DNA of 64,000 bases. Origin: Eupeodes corollae (lineage: Eukaryota > Arthropoda > Insecta > Diptera > Syrphidae). Shown here piece after piece: positions 1-12,400 of this stretch. The notes under the pieces were generated by a model that saw only the letters and a list, made by a program, of their open reading frames with translations, did no database searches and was not told where the DNA came from. Location: assembly GCF_945859685.1 (NCBI RefSeq), contig NC_079149.1:25889118-25953117 (forward strand), read 5' to 3'. Position numbers and translations under genes: made by a program. How positions within the stretch are numbered: position 1 is the first letter of the stretch; each line of letters opens with the position of its first letter.

Positions 1-944
1 GTTTTCTATAAATTAACAGAAAACCGAAAATTTCGTTAAATCGAAAACATTTAAATCAATAAAAGAAAATTTAAAACTATTTGTTTTTACAGCTAAAACT
101 CAGAAAAACTTACAGACTGAAAAGAGTCTTAAAAATTAAAGGTTTTCCAATAAGAAGCTTTATTTTCAATAGCCCCCTATTTGCATTTTGTTAAAATTGT
201 TGAAATTGTTAAAATTTACTGCAAAACTTTTAAAATTTTTTCAGTGAATTTTTCCATTGTCGTGAATAAACTATTCGGCTAAAAATAGGGAAACAGGTGT
301 AAGTATTTCAGCTGTTTGGGTAAGATTTTTCTTTGACCAATATTTTACAAAGTCGAGTACTTAAATTGCTTTAAGTATTGCATCTTCTATCCAAGAAAGT
401 GAGCTCTTCGTCACAAAAGACGAATGGGTTGCTTATTGAAAAAGTATTGAAGTAGTGAAGCTTTTACACGTTTTCTTGAAAATATACATGAAAGCAGTTC
501 TTTGTACACGACACTGAGACTGAGAAACTATTATTATCAATAAATGGTTTTGAGAAATTAGCGTTATCGGCGTAAAGTGATATAAAACTATTTGGCACGT
601 TAGTTCGTTGAGAACTAGAGCCTAGTGACTTACAACTCTCAATTATTCCTGTTTGTGAGCAATGTCAGGGAAGGAATTGGAGCCTCAAATATGGCCACTT
701 AGATCTTAACAGATTCTAGTTCTAATATTTTCAGACTTTTTTCTTTACAATGACATACAAGATAAGACCAAGACCTTAAAGATGGAAATCGTCAACATAT
801 CGATTACATACAGAAATTGATCATGAAACTTCATAAAGAAAATACAGTGCACTGTAGTGGTGACCATTGGGCTTATATCGTTTTCAAATGTTAATAATCT
901 CTTTACAGTGAAATAAATATTATCTGATTTGTATTTGTGTTGTA
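1..944. other. intron sequence with repeat fragments
   Basis: AT-rich DNA inside the last visible septin intron. A fragment at about 598-700 matches the tail of the SINE-like repeat seen at 29470-29650, in minus orientation. A stretch at 141-176 resembles the terminal repeat of the element at 58093-58601. I see nothing coding. Confidence 0.6.
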
Positions 945-2175
945 CGAGGGTTGCTACTTATATTTCTGGCCAAGTAATAAAAAAAACAAAGAATTTCGAT
1001 TAAAATTGGTTTTATTGTTTTACAAAATATTCTCCATGAAGAGCAATACACTTTTGCATGCGTTTGAACCAATTTTTGTAGCACTTTTTTCACTCCGATT
1101 GAGGAACCTCCAAAACATAGTTTTTAAAGGCATCAACGGCTTTTTCAGGGGTCAAAAAACGGTGTCCGCGCATATTTTTTTTAATGTGCGGGAATAAAAA
1201 GAAGTCATTTGGTGCCAAATCAGGTGTACGGCGGATGACCCTTTAATTTGATGTTTTGGTTGGTCAAAAATTCCTTTTTTTTGATCCGAGCTTGCATTGT
1301 CATGGTGAAGAATGATTCGCCTCTTCTTCTGCTTTTTTCGAATTTCTCCGATGACTTCTGGCAAACAAATTGACCATTGACCGACTTGCGTTGCTCTAAC
1401 GCTACTGTCGCCACGTGACCGGTAATGCCGAAGAAACAGGCAACCAATTGCTTTGATTTGCTTCTTCCGCGAACAACTTTTGTTGGATTTGGCTCATCTT
1501 GAAAGACCCATACAGTCGATTGCTGTTTAGCGCTCATACGCATAGATCCATGATTCGTCACCTGTGTAGATATTATACTAATCCTTTGATTCACCATGAC
1601 CGTATTTTTTTACCATTTCCTTGTACCAATCGACACGAGCTTTCTTTTGAGCGTTTGTTATATTATGCGGGATCCAACGCAAACAAATCCTTTTCACGGC
1701 CAAATGTTCATGTAATATCTTATTGATGCTAGTCATACTAAAGCCTAAAGATGACTCTAACTCACGATATGTAACATGTCGATCTTGCTTTATCAGTTCA
1801 TGCACAGCATCGATATATTGTGGCACAACAACAAATATTGGACGACCTTCACGGAACTCATCCTGGAGCGAACGACGACCAAAATTGAATTCGTTATACC
1901 AGTTTTTTACAGTGCTATAGGATAGTGCTTAATCGCTGGATTCCTGTCTTGATAATCTACGTCAAAGGTCATGAAAAATAATCGCACGAAAATGTTCAAG
2001 AGTTAATTCCATTTTTTTCCCGAGATGAATTTTTCAACAACACAAATCACTCTTAAATGAAACATATTCTGTAGAAGGTTATGGTTAAAATTGTCAAACT
2101 TTCCGTTAAAAATGGCAGATAGCTCCTGGCAACACTAACTGTTACCTAGGCTAGACATATAAGAAGCAACCCTCG
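945..2175 (-). mobile_element. mariner (D34D-type) element, inactivated
   Basis: A 1231 bp element flanked by TA, with imperfect inverted ends of about 28 bp: CGAGGGTTGCTACTTATA at the left and its near complement at the right. On the minus strand a transposase can be read in pieces. There is a helix-turn-helix region near 1826-1620 (RHVTYRELESSLGF, then RWIPHNIT), TGDESWIY holding the first catalytic Asp near 1550, STVWVFQDEPNPTKVV, ILHHDNAS with the second Asp near 1315, and GHPPYTPDLAP with NDFFLFPH holding the third. The coding frame shifts several times, including a stop just after TGDESWIYAYER. It is a fossil inside a septin intron. The subfamily is not assigned. Confidence 0.9.
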
Positions 2176-3300
2176 TATATTGAAATAAAAACTTTCCATG
2201 AAAAACCCTTATTTTTTAAAATTGAGTCAAATCAATAAAATAGAAGGAAGTATAGAACAATTCTGGTATTACATCTGGAATTTAGAAAAATAGTAAACTA
2301 TTCTACTCGACCTCTTTAAATAATACGTAATTATTAAATACAGGATTATATCTTTAAAAATATTATTTCAAACTAAATCACACATCATTTCAAAACTATT
2401 ATACTCAAAAAATAAGAATAAACAAAATAATTACAACTAAAATACTACTACTTTATAAAATATTGTAAATTAGCTTCTTTTTTCATCATTCACTAAAAAG
2501 AAAATTATGATAATTCTAAAGGATTTTAATATCAAAAAGTCTACTATCATCAAACCAACTGGATTTCATCATCAAAACGAATGTTTTACCTTCTTGAGTA
2601 CACCTAATTTTTTAGATCATTGGTCTGAAAATTAAAGTTTCTCTACAAAATCCAACCAAAACTACAAAAACTCATGACTTGATAAACAAAAAAAAAAACA
2701 AACTAATATTTATTTAATTAAACAAATAAAATAGAAATTAACAAAAAAAACTAAAAATGACAATGAACTGAGTTAAATGAGAGGTAGAAAAAAGGAAGAG
2801 AAATTAATTTCAAAAACAAAAAACGATACAGAAAAATTAAAAATCATACAGAAAATGAACATGGGAATGAACTTACCAAACAATCATAAAGCTATTCATA
2901 ATTCCTTGAGGGCAAAAACTATATGACAAAAAAGAGAGACAAGGAATACAACAATGATGAACATCGATGAATGAGATTTTGATTTTTGTTTTGTGTTTTT
3001 TGATTTCTATGAATATTCTATCAATTTTTTAAAAATGGTTAAATCAACAATCAGAGGGAAGATTTGATGTTGCTGATTGATGCAGCGAATTCAAATAAAT
3101 ACAAACAAAATCAATAACAACTAAAATGATAAATCGAATCGAACTTAAAATCAAACAAAATAAAAACATATACATAACTCAAAACCACACAAAACAGCAC
3201 CAACGAAAAAATAAAAAAAAATACACACACACACCCACAAAAGCACATCTCTTATTATTTATCAAATATTTAAATTGAAAAACCAAAATTCAATACTCAC
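2176..3300. other. AT-rich intron
   Basis: Poly-A-rich, low-complexity intron between the mariner and the next septin exon. I looked on the minus strand for a Glu/Lys-rich coiled-coil exon expected from peanut and found none. A short CA repeat lies near 3222-3238. Confidence 0.6.
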
Positions 3301-3463
3301 TTGTTAGTTAATCTGGCTTTTCCGTCAGCTCCTAGGCCTGCCAACTTTCTACACCGATAGTTTTCATAGTGCACGTTATTGGTAACGTCCTTCAAGTCCT
3401 GGAGGTGCGTTCGGATTACCATATTGCGTAGGGCAATAAAATCGCAGTGATCAAGATTCTCAA
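3301..3463 (-). CDS. pnut: pnut exon: end of GTPase domain and septin-unique element
   Basis: The exon starts after acceptor CATATAG (3464-3470) and ends at donor GTGAGT (3300-3295). It encodes VENLDHCDFIALRN, then the very conserved VTNNVHYENYRCRKL stretch typical of SEPT7-type septins, and ends in ARLTN plus two bases of a Lys codon. This region forms part of the septin-septin interface. The last base of the split codon and the C-terminal coiled coil must come from an exon not found in the 3.3 kb to the left. Confidence 0.9.
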
Positions 3464-6400
3464 CTATATGAATATAAAAATATTATGTTTTATTTGATTT
3501 TCTATGAAAAAAGAAGAAACCAAAAATTATTACCCTCAGCAATACCCCAAGGATATCTTCGTCCTCTGATTTTTTTTCCTTCAACTTCAATAACGGTATT
3601 TGCACCGACAACAGCAAATGGCACACGACTTCTTAACAATCGCAAAGCTTTGGCTTCTTCTTCATCTTCCAAAGGCTCGGGGAAATCGTAAATCTTAATT
3701 TTATGTTGAGCAATTTCGTTGAGAATTTGTTTTTTAAATAGTTGAACTTCTTCGGGTGTCATTGTGTCGGCTTTGGCAATAACTGGAATAATGTTCACTT
3801 TATCGCATAAACGTTGCATAAATTCAACATCGAGTGGCTTTAGGCCATGACCAGATGGAGCGATAAAGTATAAACATGAATGCACTCGATTGTCGGGTGT
3901 TGCCTTGCGATGGACACGTGACTCAGCTGTTAGATATTCTTCGTATTTACTTTCAACAAAGTCTATTATGGGTACCCAACTGAAAATATACATATGAAGA
4001 AAAATAAATAAGATTTGGTTGGTAGAAATTTGGAATGATTTAGGTTAAGGTTTATTTATTTGAAGCTATTGAGGATGGAAGACTAGTTATTGGGTTTAGA
4101 TAGCCAGATCTATGAAAATATAATAAGATACTTAAAGACTATCACTCAAAACAAAATATGCTCCATAATTGAAATAGACCTCAAGTATGATTTGATGAAG
4201 ATGACAGCTAAATGGCTATCACGTCTTCTCAATTCTGATGACGGCAATAATGAACCTTGCAAGGCGCATACATTAACATTTAGCCTATGTATTTATTCTT
4301 CTGTTGAAGCTTAACTAAGTTCCTAATAATTTCTCTGATTGATAACAATTCAGGACTTATTTGAAGATTGAAAGACACAACATTGGTCGACTTCGAGCTT
4401 CTGCAAATAGCTTTTACATAAGAAATGCATTGGTTGGTGGTAAGGTAAGAGGACTTAGATTAAGCTTTGCGAATAGCATTTGATTTTGTATAATTCAAAG
4501 ACAAAACTCCACAGAATTCTCGTCAGGTACTCAAAAATTTATAGAAATCTAAACAATTCCGACATTTTGTGTCTCAAAAACCTACATAATTATCTCCAAT
4601 AGGAGTAACGAGTAAGAAGCTCCTTAGATCCTAAAACAACAAGAATTCTTTCGTTAGAATAGAATAGACAAAAATATAATAAAATAAAATAAAATAAAAT
4701 AAAATAGAATAGAATAGAATAGAATAGAATAGAATAGAATAGAATAGAATAGAATAGAATAGAATATAATAGAATAGAATAGAATAGAATAGAATAGAAT
4801 AGAATAGAATAGAATAGAATAGAATAGAATAGAATAGAATAGAATAGAATAGAATAGAATAGAATAGAATAGAATAGAATAGAATAGAATAGAATAGAAT
4901 AGAATAGAATAGAATAGAATAGAATAGAATAGAATAGAATAGAATAGAATAGAATAGAATAGAATAGAATAGAATAGAATAGAATAGAATAGAATAGAAT
5001 AGAATAGAATAGAATAGAATAGAATAGAATAGAATAGAATAGAATAGAATAGAATAGAATAGAATAGAATAGAATAGAATAGAATAGAATAGAATAGAAT
5101 AGAATAGAATAGAATTGATATTCTTAAAGTGAAAGGAGGGCCTGTACTTCCATCGCCATCGCAAACTATAAGTCTCTAAATTGATAAACCTTAACCAAGA
5201 TTTTTAAGGTGAGAAAACGTACCAATTACTGTTATCAACTGCATCACCAAATCCAGGTGTGTCTACAACTGTCAGTGTTAGATTAACACCATTCTCTTTG
5301 AGCAAAACTCTTGTCGATTCAACGGCAACTGTTTTCTTAATACGTAGTGATGGTCCCGGATGTTGATCCTGGTTATAAATGTCCGACAGGAACATAGAAT
5401 TGATCAGTGTTGATTTTCCCAAACCACTTTCACCTAAAATAAAAATTATACCATTAGACATTAAATTTTCAACAGAAAACATTCCAAATAACTTACCCAC
5501 AACCATAAGGGTAAATTCGAAACCCTTTTTCACTGCTTTCCGATAAACTTGATTTGGTAAATTAGCAAAACCAACATAGCCATCTAGTTCCTTAGGTTTA
5601 GGCCGACTTATCGCTTGAACTTTTTCCTTATCATATCGCTCGCTAGCGATTTTATTTGAATCTGAGTAACTATCATTATTCATTAGGAGCTGTTGTTGTT
5701 TCTCCTTTAGAGACAAATTATTAATATTATTCGCCAGGGCTGTAACATTCGATGTAACACCGCCAACGCCAACGCCGCCACCGACACTGCCAACTCCACC
5801 ACCACCACCAGATGTCACTGTGGTTGAGTTCACTGTGGTTGTTGTTGTTGAATTTGATAATTTACTGTGTTGTTGTTCTTGTGATATTAACGATGAACTG
5901 CTATTGTTCAGTGTCGATGAAGATGTGTTAATATGGTGGTTATTTTGAATATTATTGCTAATATGATGATGTTTATCATTAATTGCTGATGGTGTGTTGT
6001 TTATTGAGGAATTCTATAAAAATTTAAAGAAGAAAAAAAAATACAGTATGTAGAATTAGTTTTTTTTATTGTAGAAATACTATTTTAAAAATTTAATATA
6101 TGGGCGTTGGTGAAATTCATAAATACAAATGTTTATAAAATGCAAATTAAATATTGAAGAATTTATGCAAAAAAAAAAATGTAAAGAGTTTTCCAATGAG
6201 AGATTTCATAAGAAAGCCCAGAAATCAGGTAGATGTCACTTTTCAAACTGTCCTCTTTCGACATTTAACAAATTAAAACTGAGTCATTACTTAAAATGGA
6301 AAGATACAGACATAACTTACGTTTAAATTCACTAAAAAACGATCAAATGTCAAATAATGACAGCTTTAAGAATGATAGCTGTCAAAAAGTAGGCTGTTTA

Positions 6401-9400
6401 AAATTAATATCTAATTTTAAAACCATATACAACGTATTTCTTACATTTTATTAAAGTTTAGATGACTTTTTAATCCTATTGGAATCAGAGAAAGAATAAA
6501 TGAAAAAAAAATGAAAAAATGAAAAAGAATATTAAATAAAAATTTGACTCTTTCGTAATGTGTCAAAAAAGTTTGGGCCATTAACATTTCAATTAGTGTT
6601 CATTCAGAAAACTGCACACACTTCTTAGGTTGTTAAAATTGAAACTGTCAGAAATTTAAAATGGCGTGATACCGGCTTTCAAGTAAAAGACATTCAATAT
6701 GGCGTTCCACAAGTCTTTTGAAATGATTTAACCAGTGACAGTTCTTTTTTTTGATAGATGAGACATTACTAATACAATTACGTCAATTGTGAAATGAAAC
6801 AAAAAATGTCAAAGCCAATTGGTCGATCTGTTTGATTCTATTGTTGATTGTTCTTCTAGACTACAAATCAAAAGTGTCATTATTAGAATGAAAATTGACA
6901 GCTATCCACGTAATACATATTGAAACATGACGTGTGAAACGTCAATTGTCGTTTTATTATTGAAATTTATCGAAATGAAAAACAATTAAAACTCTTATGA
7001 TGATATAATCATTACATTTACCTTGACATAAGGCTATTTCAACATATTTATGATATAAAATTGACATTGTTTGTTGGGTGGTCTTTTGGGAAAGAGCCAA
7101 GAAGTGAATCTATTAAAATTAATAAAAGATCAAGTCACGTAGTCGATAGTTGCAACAATTATTTCAAACATTTTTACCGAAATCAAAACATTGTGCCAAT
7201 TTAAAAGTCTATTATGAAAATATGAGCTTTTATTATTTATCGGTCTATTTTATGTTTACTTTTTGTTGAATTGAGTTGAGGTTTTAATTTGAAAAAAAAA
7301 GAGAAGATTTATTGGAAACTTCAATGCGTTTTTTGTTTACTTTGCGTAGCGTGGATGGAAACTGGGAGAGCCAAATGCAAATAAATAACTTCACGGATTT
7401 TCATCGTAGGTTTTATTTTATATTTTGTTGCATAGCTTCACGCATGGGAAATTAGTTAAATTTTTCTTTGGTAATATAAAATGCCACCTACAACCAAGTC
7501 ACATGCAATTATATAACATAGAATAAAATGTACAATCTATAGAATTGAGCTATTGATTAATTTTTAAAAAAGGGAATTTAAATTATTTTTGATGTGGATG
7601 AGTGTGAAAGGTTTTTACAAACATCATTCAACATAAATTAAAATCAGTGTTAAAAACGTATTTGATGAAAGTATGAAATGTTACTTTTTGTAACTTTATA
7701 TACCATACATTAAAAATTAATCCCATGTATGTTGTAGGTCTTTGTTAAGTTTTTGTATTTTGATTAAAGGTCATTAAAGCTGAATTATTGTTTTCAATTA
7801 TTTCTGTACAATGTTTCCTTATAATTGGCATCACAGACGAATTACATTTCGTCACTCTTCTTTTGAAATCACACATCTATAAAATAGTGTATTAACTTGT
7901 ATTTTAAAACATAACAAATTATAAATTATCAAAAACTTGTGTTTAATTAATGTTGTGTTCCATAAGGAGAATTTATCTGTTGTTTAACAGACTTAAAAAG
8001 TTTAAACTTACGTTGAAATTGGCGATATTTTGACAAATATATTAACAATAAAATTTCAAAATACCAGGCCAATTAAAAACTGCAAAGTTTTAGGTATTAA
8101 ACAAAACGTGTTACTAAAAAAAATCAACAATAATTACAATGAATATTGGTGTTTTTTGGAAGTTCTCGAAATAAAAATTAACAATTCTATGACGAAATGA
8201 AGATTTATAAGAAAATTCAGGTCTTGTACGAGTTCTATTGTAATAAAAAACTGATTATTTAATTTTGTTGGTAATTTTTGTATGACTATAATTTTTCAAA
8301 CCCATAAATGAAAGACAGTTTTTCGAATTGATATGTGGTCCAACAAATTTCATACTAGAACCGTTTTACAAATGTTAATTAATTTCATAATTGTCGATTA
8401 ATTGAGTGCCTCCGGTAAACAAATGTTTAGAGAAATGCAATTATTGATATGGGCCACATTCATATAGTCCAGTAACTGTATAAATCATACCATGTGTTAA
8501 TTCCGGAAGTTTTAAATAGTTTGGTTACAATTACGCTCTTTTTTCGCTTTTTGGTATTTTTTACCCCGAAGGAAATTTTCTTTAAATAAATAATATGTGT
8601 TTTACGATTTTAAGGAAACAATGACATCGTAATGTGATGTTTGATCAAAATCTCGAGTTCAAATTTTGTTTACGAATACAAAATTTGTTATATATGTAGT
8701 TTCTATATGTCGTAAGTAAAAATTAATGTGTACATTTATTCCCTTTACTTTTTAAATAACACATCTACAAAAATTTATACAGGACAAATGATTTTTCAGA
8801 AATTATTGCAGATTCAAAGCTGTTTTTTCTTTTATTTTAAAAACATGACATGATATTGACTATCCAAAACCTGTGCTTAAGTGTTTTTATCTAGTAAGGA
8901 AAATTATCTTTTGTTTTCGACTTTAAAAATTTTGGTTTATGTTAGAATTGGTGACTATTTGGCAGAAATTAAACTTTCAGTCATCTATAACCAGGTGTAT
9001 GCAAAAGTGTTTTTGATTTTGCCTATTTTAAAAGTCGTGTTAAAAAAAGGCAAAAAACAATTACAATGAATTGTTGAAGATTTTAAGAAGTTCTCGAAAT
9101 AAAATTCTAGGACCAAACAAAGATTTGTGCATATAACAATTGCTTAAATTTCCAGGCTGTTTGCCTATGATGTTTAAAAGCTTAATTTCAAAATGTCAAA
9201 CAAACAATTTTTTTCACAACGTAAAATTTAAAAGAAAAAACTCAATTTTTTTTTTAACGCCGCCGTATATTTTCAAGAATGAAAAATGGCTGGCTCTACC
9301 ACTCTTAACTAATCCAATGTGCGAGTAACGTCAGCAATAGAAGGGACCTAGAAATGTCAAATCCAAACGAATTTTTTGAAAAATACTTTTTCATGACAAG

Positions 9401-12400
9401 CATAACTATTGTTTTAGAATTTTTGGAGGTCAGCTCAGGCAGAGATTGAAGTCAGTTCTGAGCAAAAATTCACATTTTGTAAACATTTTAACGCCACATT
9501 TTTAGTACTCTTCGAATGGCAGCCTTCTTAAAAGCTACTACTTGTAGGTATTAATTGCCTTGATTGAAATTGCAAGTTGGCAATATTCCGATAGGCTTAA
9601 AATTTAAACTGAATACTCTTGAATATATTAATTAAACAATGAAGTAAGACATGTTTGATTGGAAGAAAATGGACAATATGGCATTTTAAAGAAAAATGTA
9701 AGTGATTTTAACGAAGCCATTTTTTAGTATTGGTATTTTAACAAAATTTTGGGTCAATGAACAAGAAAAAACTTCCAGTTTAAAAACATTTTTTTTAAGT
9801 TCAACTACTCTATCGTCTTAAATCATGGCTGCAGTGGAGAAGATTTTCCCAAACATTTCCAAATAAATTCCAAGACAATTTTAAATCGTCTTAAAATGCT
9901 TGAAATGTGGTGAAATGAGAAACTTAAATTTTGAGTGCGGATTAAAAATGTTCAATAATTGTTGGTACTAAGACATTGTTCTCCAAAAATAAAACAAGCA
10001 CTCAAGGGGTTATTAGTACCATTTATATGTTTATATTTAAACACAGTGCGAGCGTTAGGAAAATAGGGAAGGATTTAAAAGGATATACCGGTGCACATTG
10101 GTCTTAAAATCCTGAACATCAAAATGGGAGGGAAAAACAGAGTTGGCCAAAGCATTCCACATTGTCGATGTGCGATTTAAGAAAGAATCTCTTTACTTAA
10201 CAGTACGCCCGAAATTGAGCTCAAGGGTAAACTGATGAGCATTCCTAGAAGTGCGAGTATTACGGCTGAATTGTTTAAGGGGTGGAATGCAACTGGCTAA
10301 TTCGACAGAACATTGTTTGTAAAAATATCTATAAAATAACGAAAGGCATGAAACATTGCGACGGTGTTCTAGCGATGTAAATGTTTCGATTATAGTTCTG
10401 TCGCCTATCATTTTTAAAGCTTTTTTGAATTTTATCCAAGAGATTTAAATTTGTTTTGGGGGCACCTGCCCAGATATGCGAATTATATTCAAGCTTTGGA
10501 CGGATAAAAGCTTTGTAGATTATAGCCAGATCAGAAGGGGTGAAAAATGTCTTGCATCTTCGGAGAAATCCTAAGCATCTGGCAGCATTTTTGGCGATAT
10601 CGACTATGTGATCATTCCATAAGAGGTGATCTGTGATATTCATACCAAGTACTGAAAGTTGATTAGTTTCCTGGATGCAAGTGCCGCTCATGGATAGCGG
10701 CATCGGGGGTGGGTTACGCTTTAACGACAGGAGACAGCATTGAGTTTTCGAAGCATTAAATTCTACACGGTTTTTGATTCCCCATTGGACAATGCTGTCA
10801 AGATCAGAATTAAATGAGGTTATCATACGCTGCCGTTGAAATTCCACATTCGAAGGACAAGGATGTGAATCTAGAAACGAATATGAAAAGCTGAGGGTAC
10901 TGTCGTCGGCGAAACAGTTTAATGGATTAGAAGTGACAGACAAGAGATCGTTTATGAATATAAGGAAAAGAGTCGGAGACAAAACGGAGCCCTGGGGTAC
11001 ACCAGCATTTATTTTATGAATTTCAGACTTGAAACCATCCAATACAACTTGTATTGAACGGTTAGAAAGGTAATTTCTAACCCAACGAAGAAAGGATTCA
11101 TCACTACCAAATGCACCCATTTTCGATAAGAGAGCTTGCTGCCAAACTTTAACAAATGCCTTTGAAATATCAAGTGCAATAATCTTATTTTCTCCAAAAC
11201 GATGTAAAGATTTGTTCCACTGCTCGGTGAGATAAACCATGAGATCACCGGTAGATCTATTACAACGAAAGCCATATTGCCGGTCATTAAGAAGCTTCCG
11301 TTCTTCAAGATATTTCTTAAGCTGAAAATTTATAAGCGTTTCCATGACCTTGGAAAGAGGGACGTAGGTGCAATTGGATGATAGTTAGATGGTGAGGAGG
11401 ATTCGCCTTTTTTAGGGACAGGCTGACGAATGCAGTTTTAAATCCACTCGGAAGAGACGTGTAGGACAGATTGAAAAGCTTACGCAGTGGTTTTGCCAGC
11501 GTTGAAGAAAACCTCTTCAGAACAATAGGGGGAATACTATCCGGGCCAGCGGATTTGTGTATGTCAAGGTCTTTCAGTACTCTTTCGACTGCACGAGTGC
11601 GAAACTTCTTAGTCCCATAGAATCATTTACGCTCTCAAGAACAGGAGGGCTCATGACACTATCCGGTAGCGTCGAATTAACAGCAAAATGTGCTGCAAGC
11701 AAATTGGCTTTAAACAAAAATGTGTTTGACTTTATTAGTGTTTAAAAATGAGAGTTTTAATAATTCCAAAACTATAAAATAATGAAAGCTCTAGGCCACA
11801 TTTGAATTTTCATAAAACGGTCCAGCAGGACCACAAAACTGATGATTGAAAAGATTATTGCCGTAGAAAACTTTAAGTTATTGGATTTTGTGTTTTAATC
11901 TTTAAAGTAATGCACTCGTTTATCACAGTTAATCAGGATTGACTAGAAGTTTTGAATATATCTTGGAAAAAAAATTCTCTTTAGCCCTTTACTGCAAGTT
12001 GGCTCATATATGAGCAAAACCGTATTTTTGTCGATATTTTCTACTTTTCAACAAATTCTGTTGTTTTGTGCATGCAGTGTAAAAGTAGTGCAATCTAAAT
12101 CTATACAATTTTTTCCGTTAAACTCGTCACAAAGGGTGTAGTACGAGAAACGCGTGTTTGAGAAATTCAAAATTGTATAAAAAATATATGAGTAAAATGT
12201 AGTGCTTCAAAAAATTTGCCAGTAAAGCAAATAATATAAATATTATTGACAATGTGATTTTTTTCGATTTTATGAAGTGACAAGTACTTATAAGTTGAGA
12301 AAACGGTTTGGATCAAATATGGCACACCATGCAGAAATATACGTTAATTTTATACCGAGATATTAGAATTCAGATATGGGCCCACATCGGTTTTACGTAA

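Noticed and set aside
4631..5164. Long minus-strand open frame of 177 codons
   Set aside because: It is the translation of the AGAAT microsatellite (repeating Phe-Tyr-Ser-Ile-Leu) inside a spliced intron; no gene.
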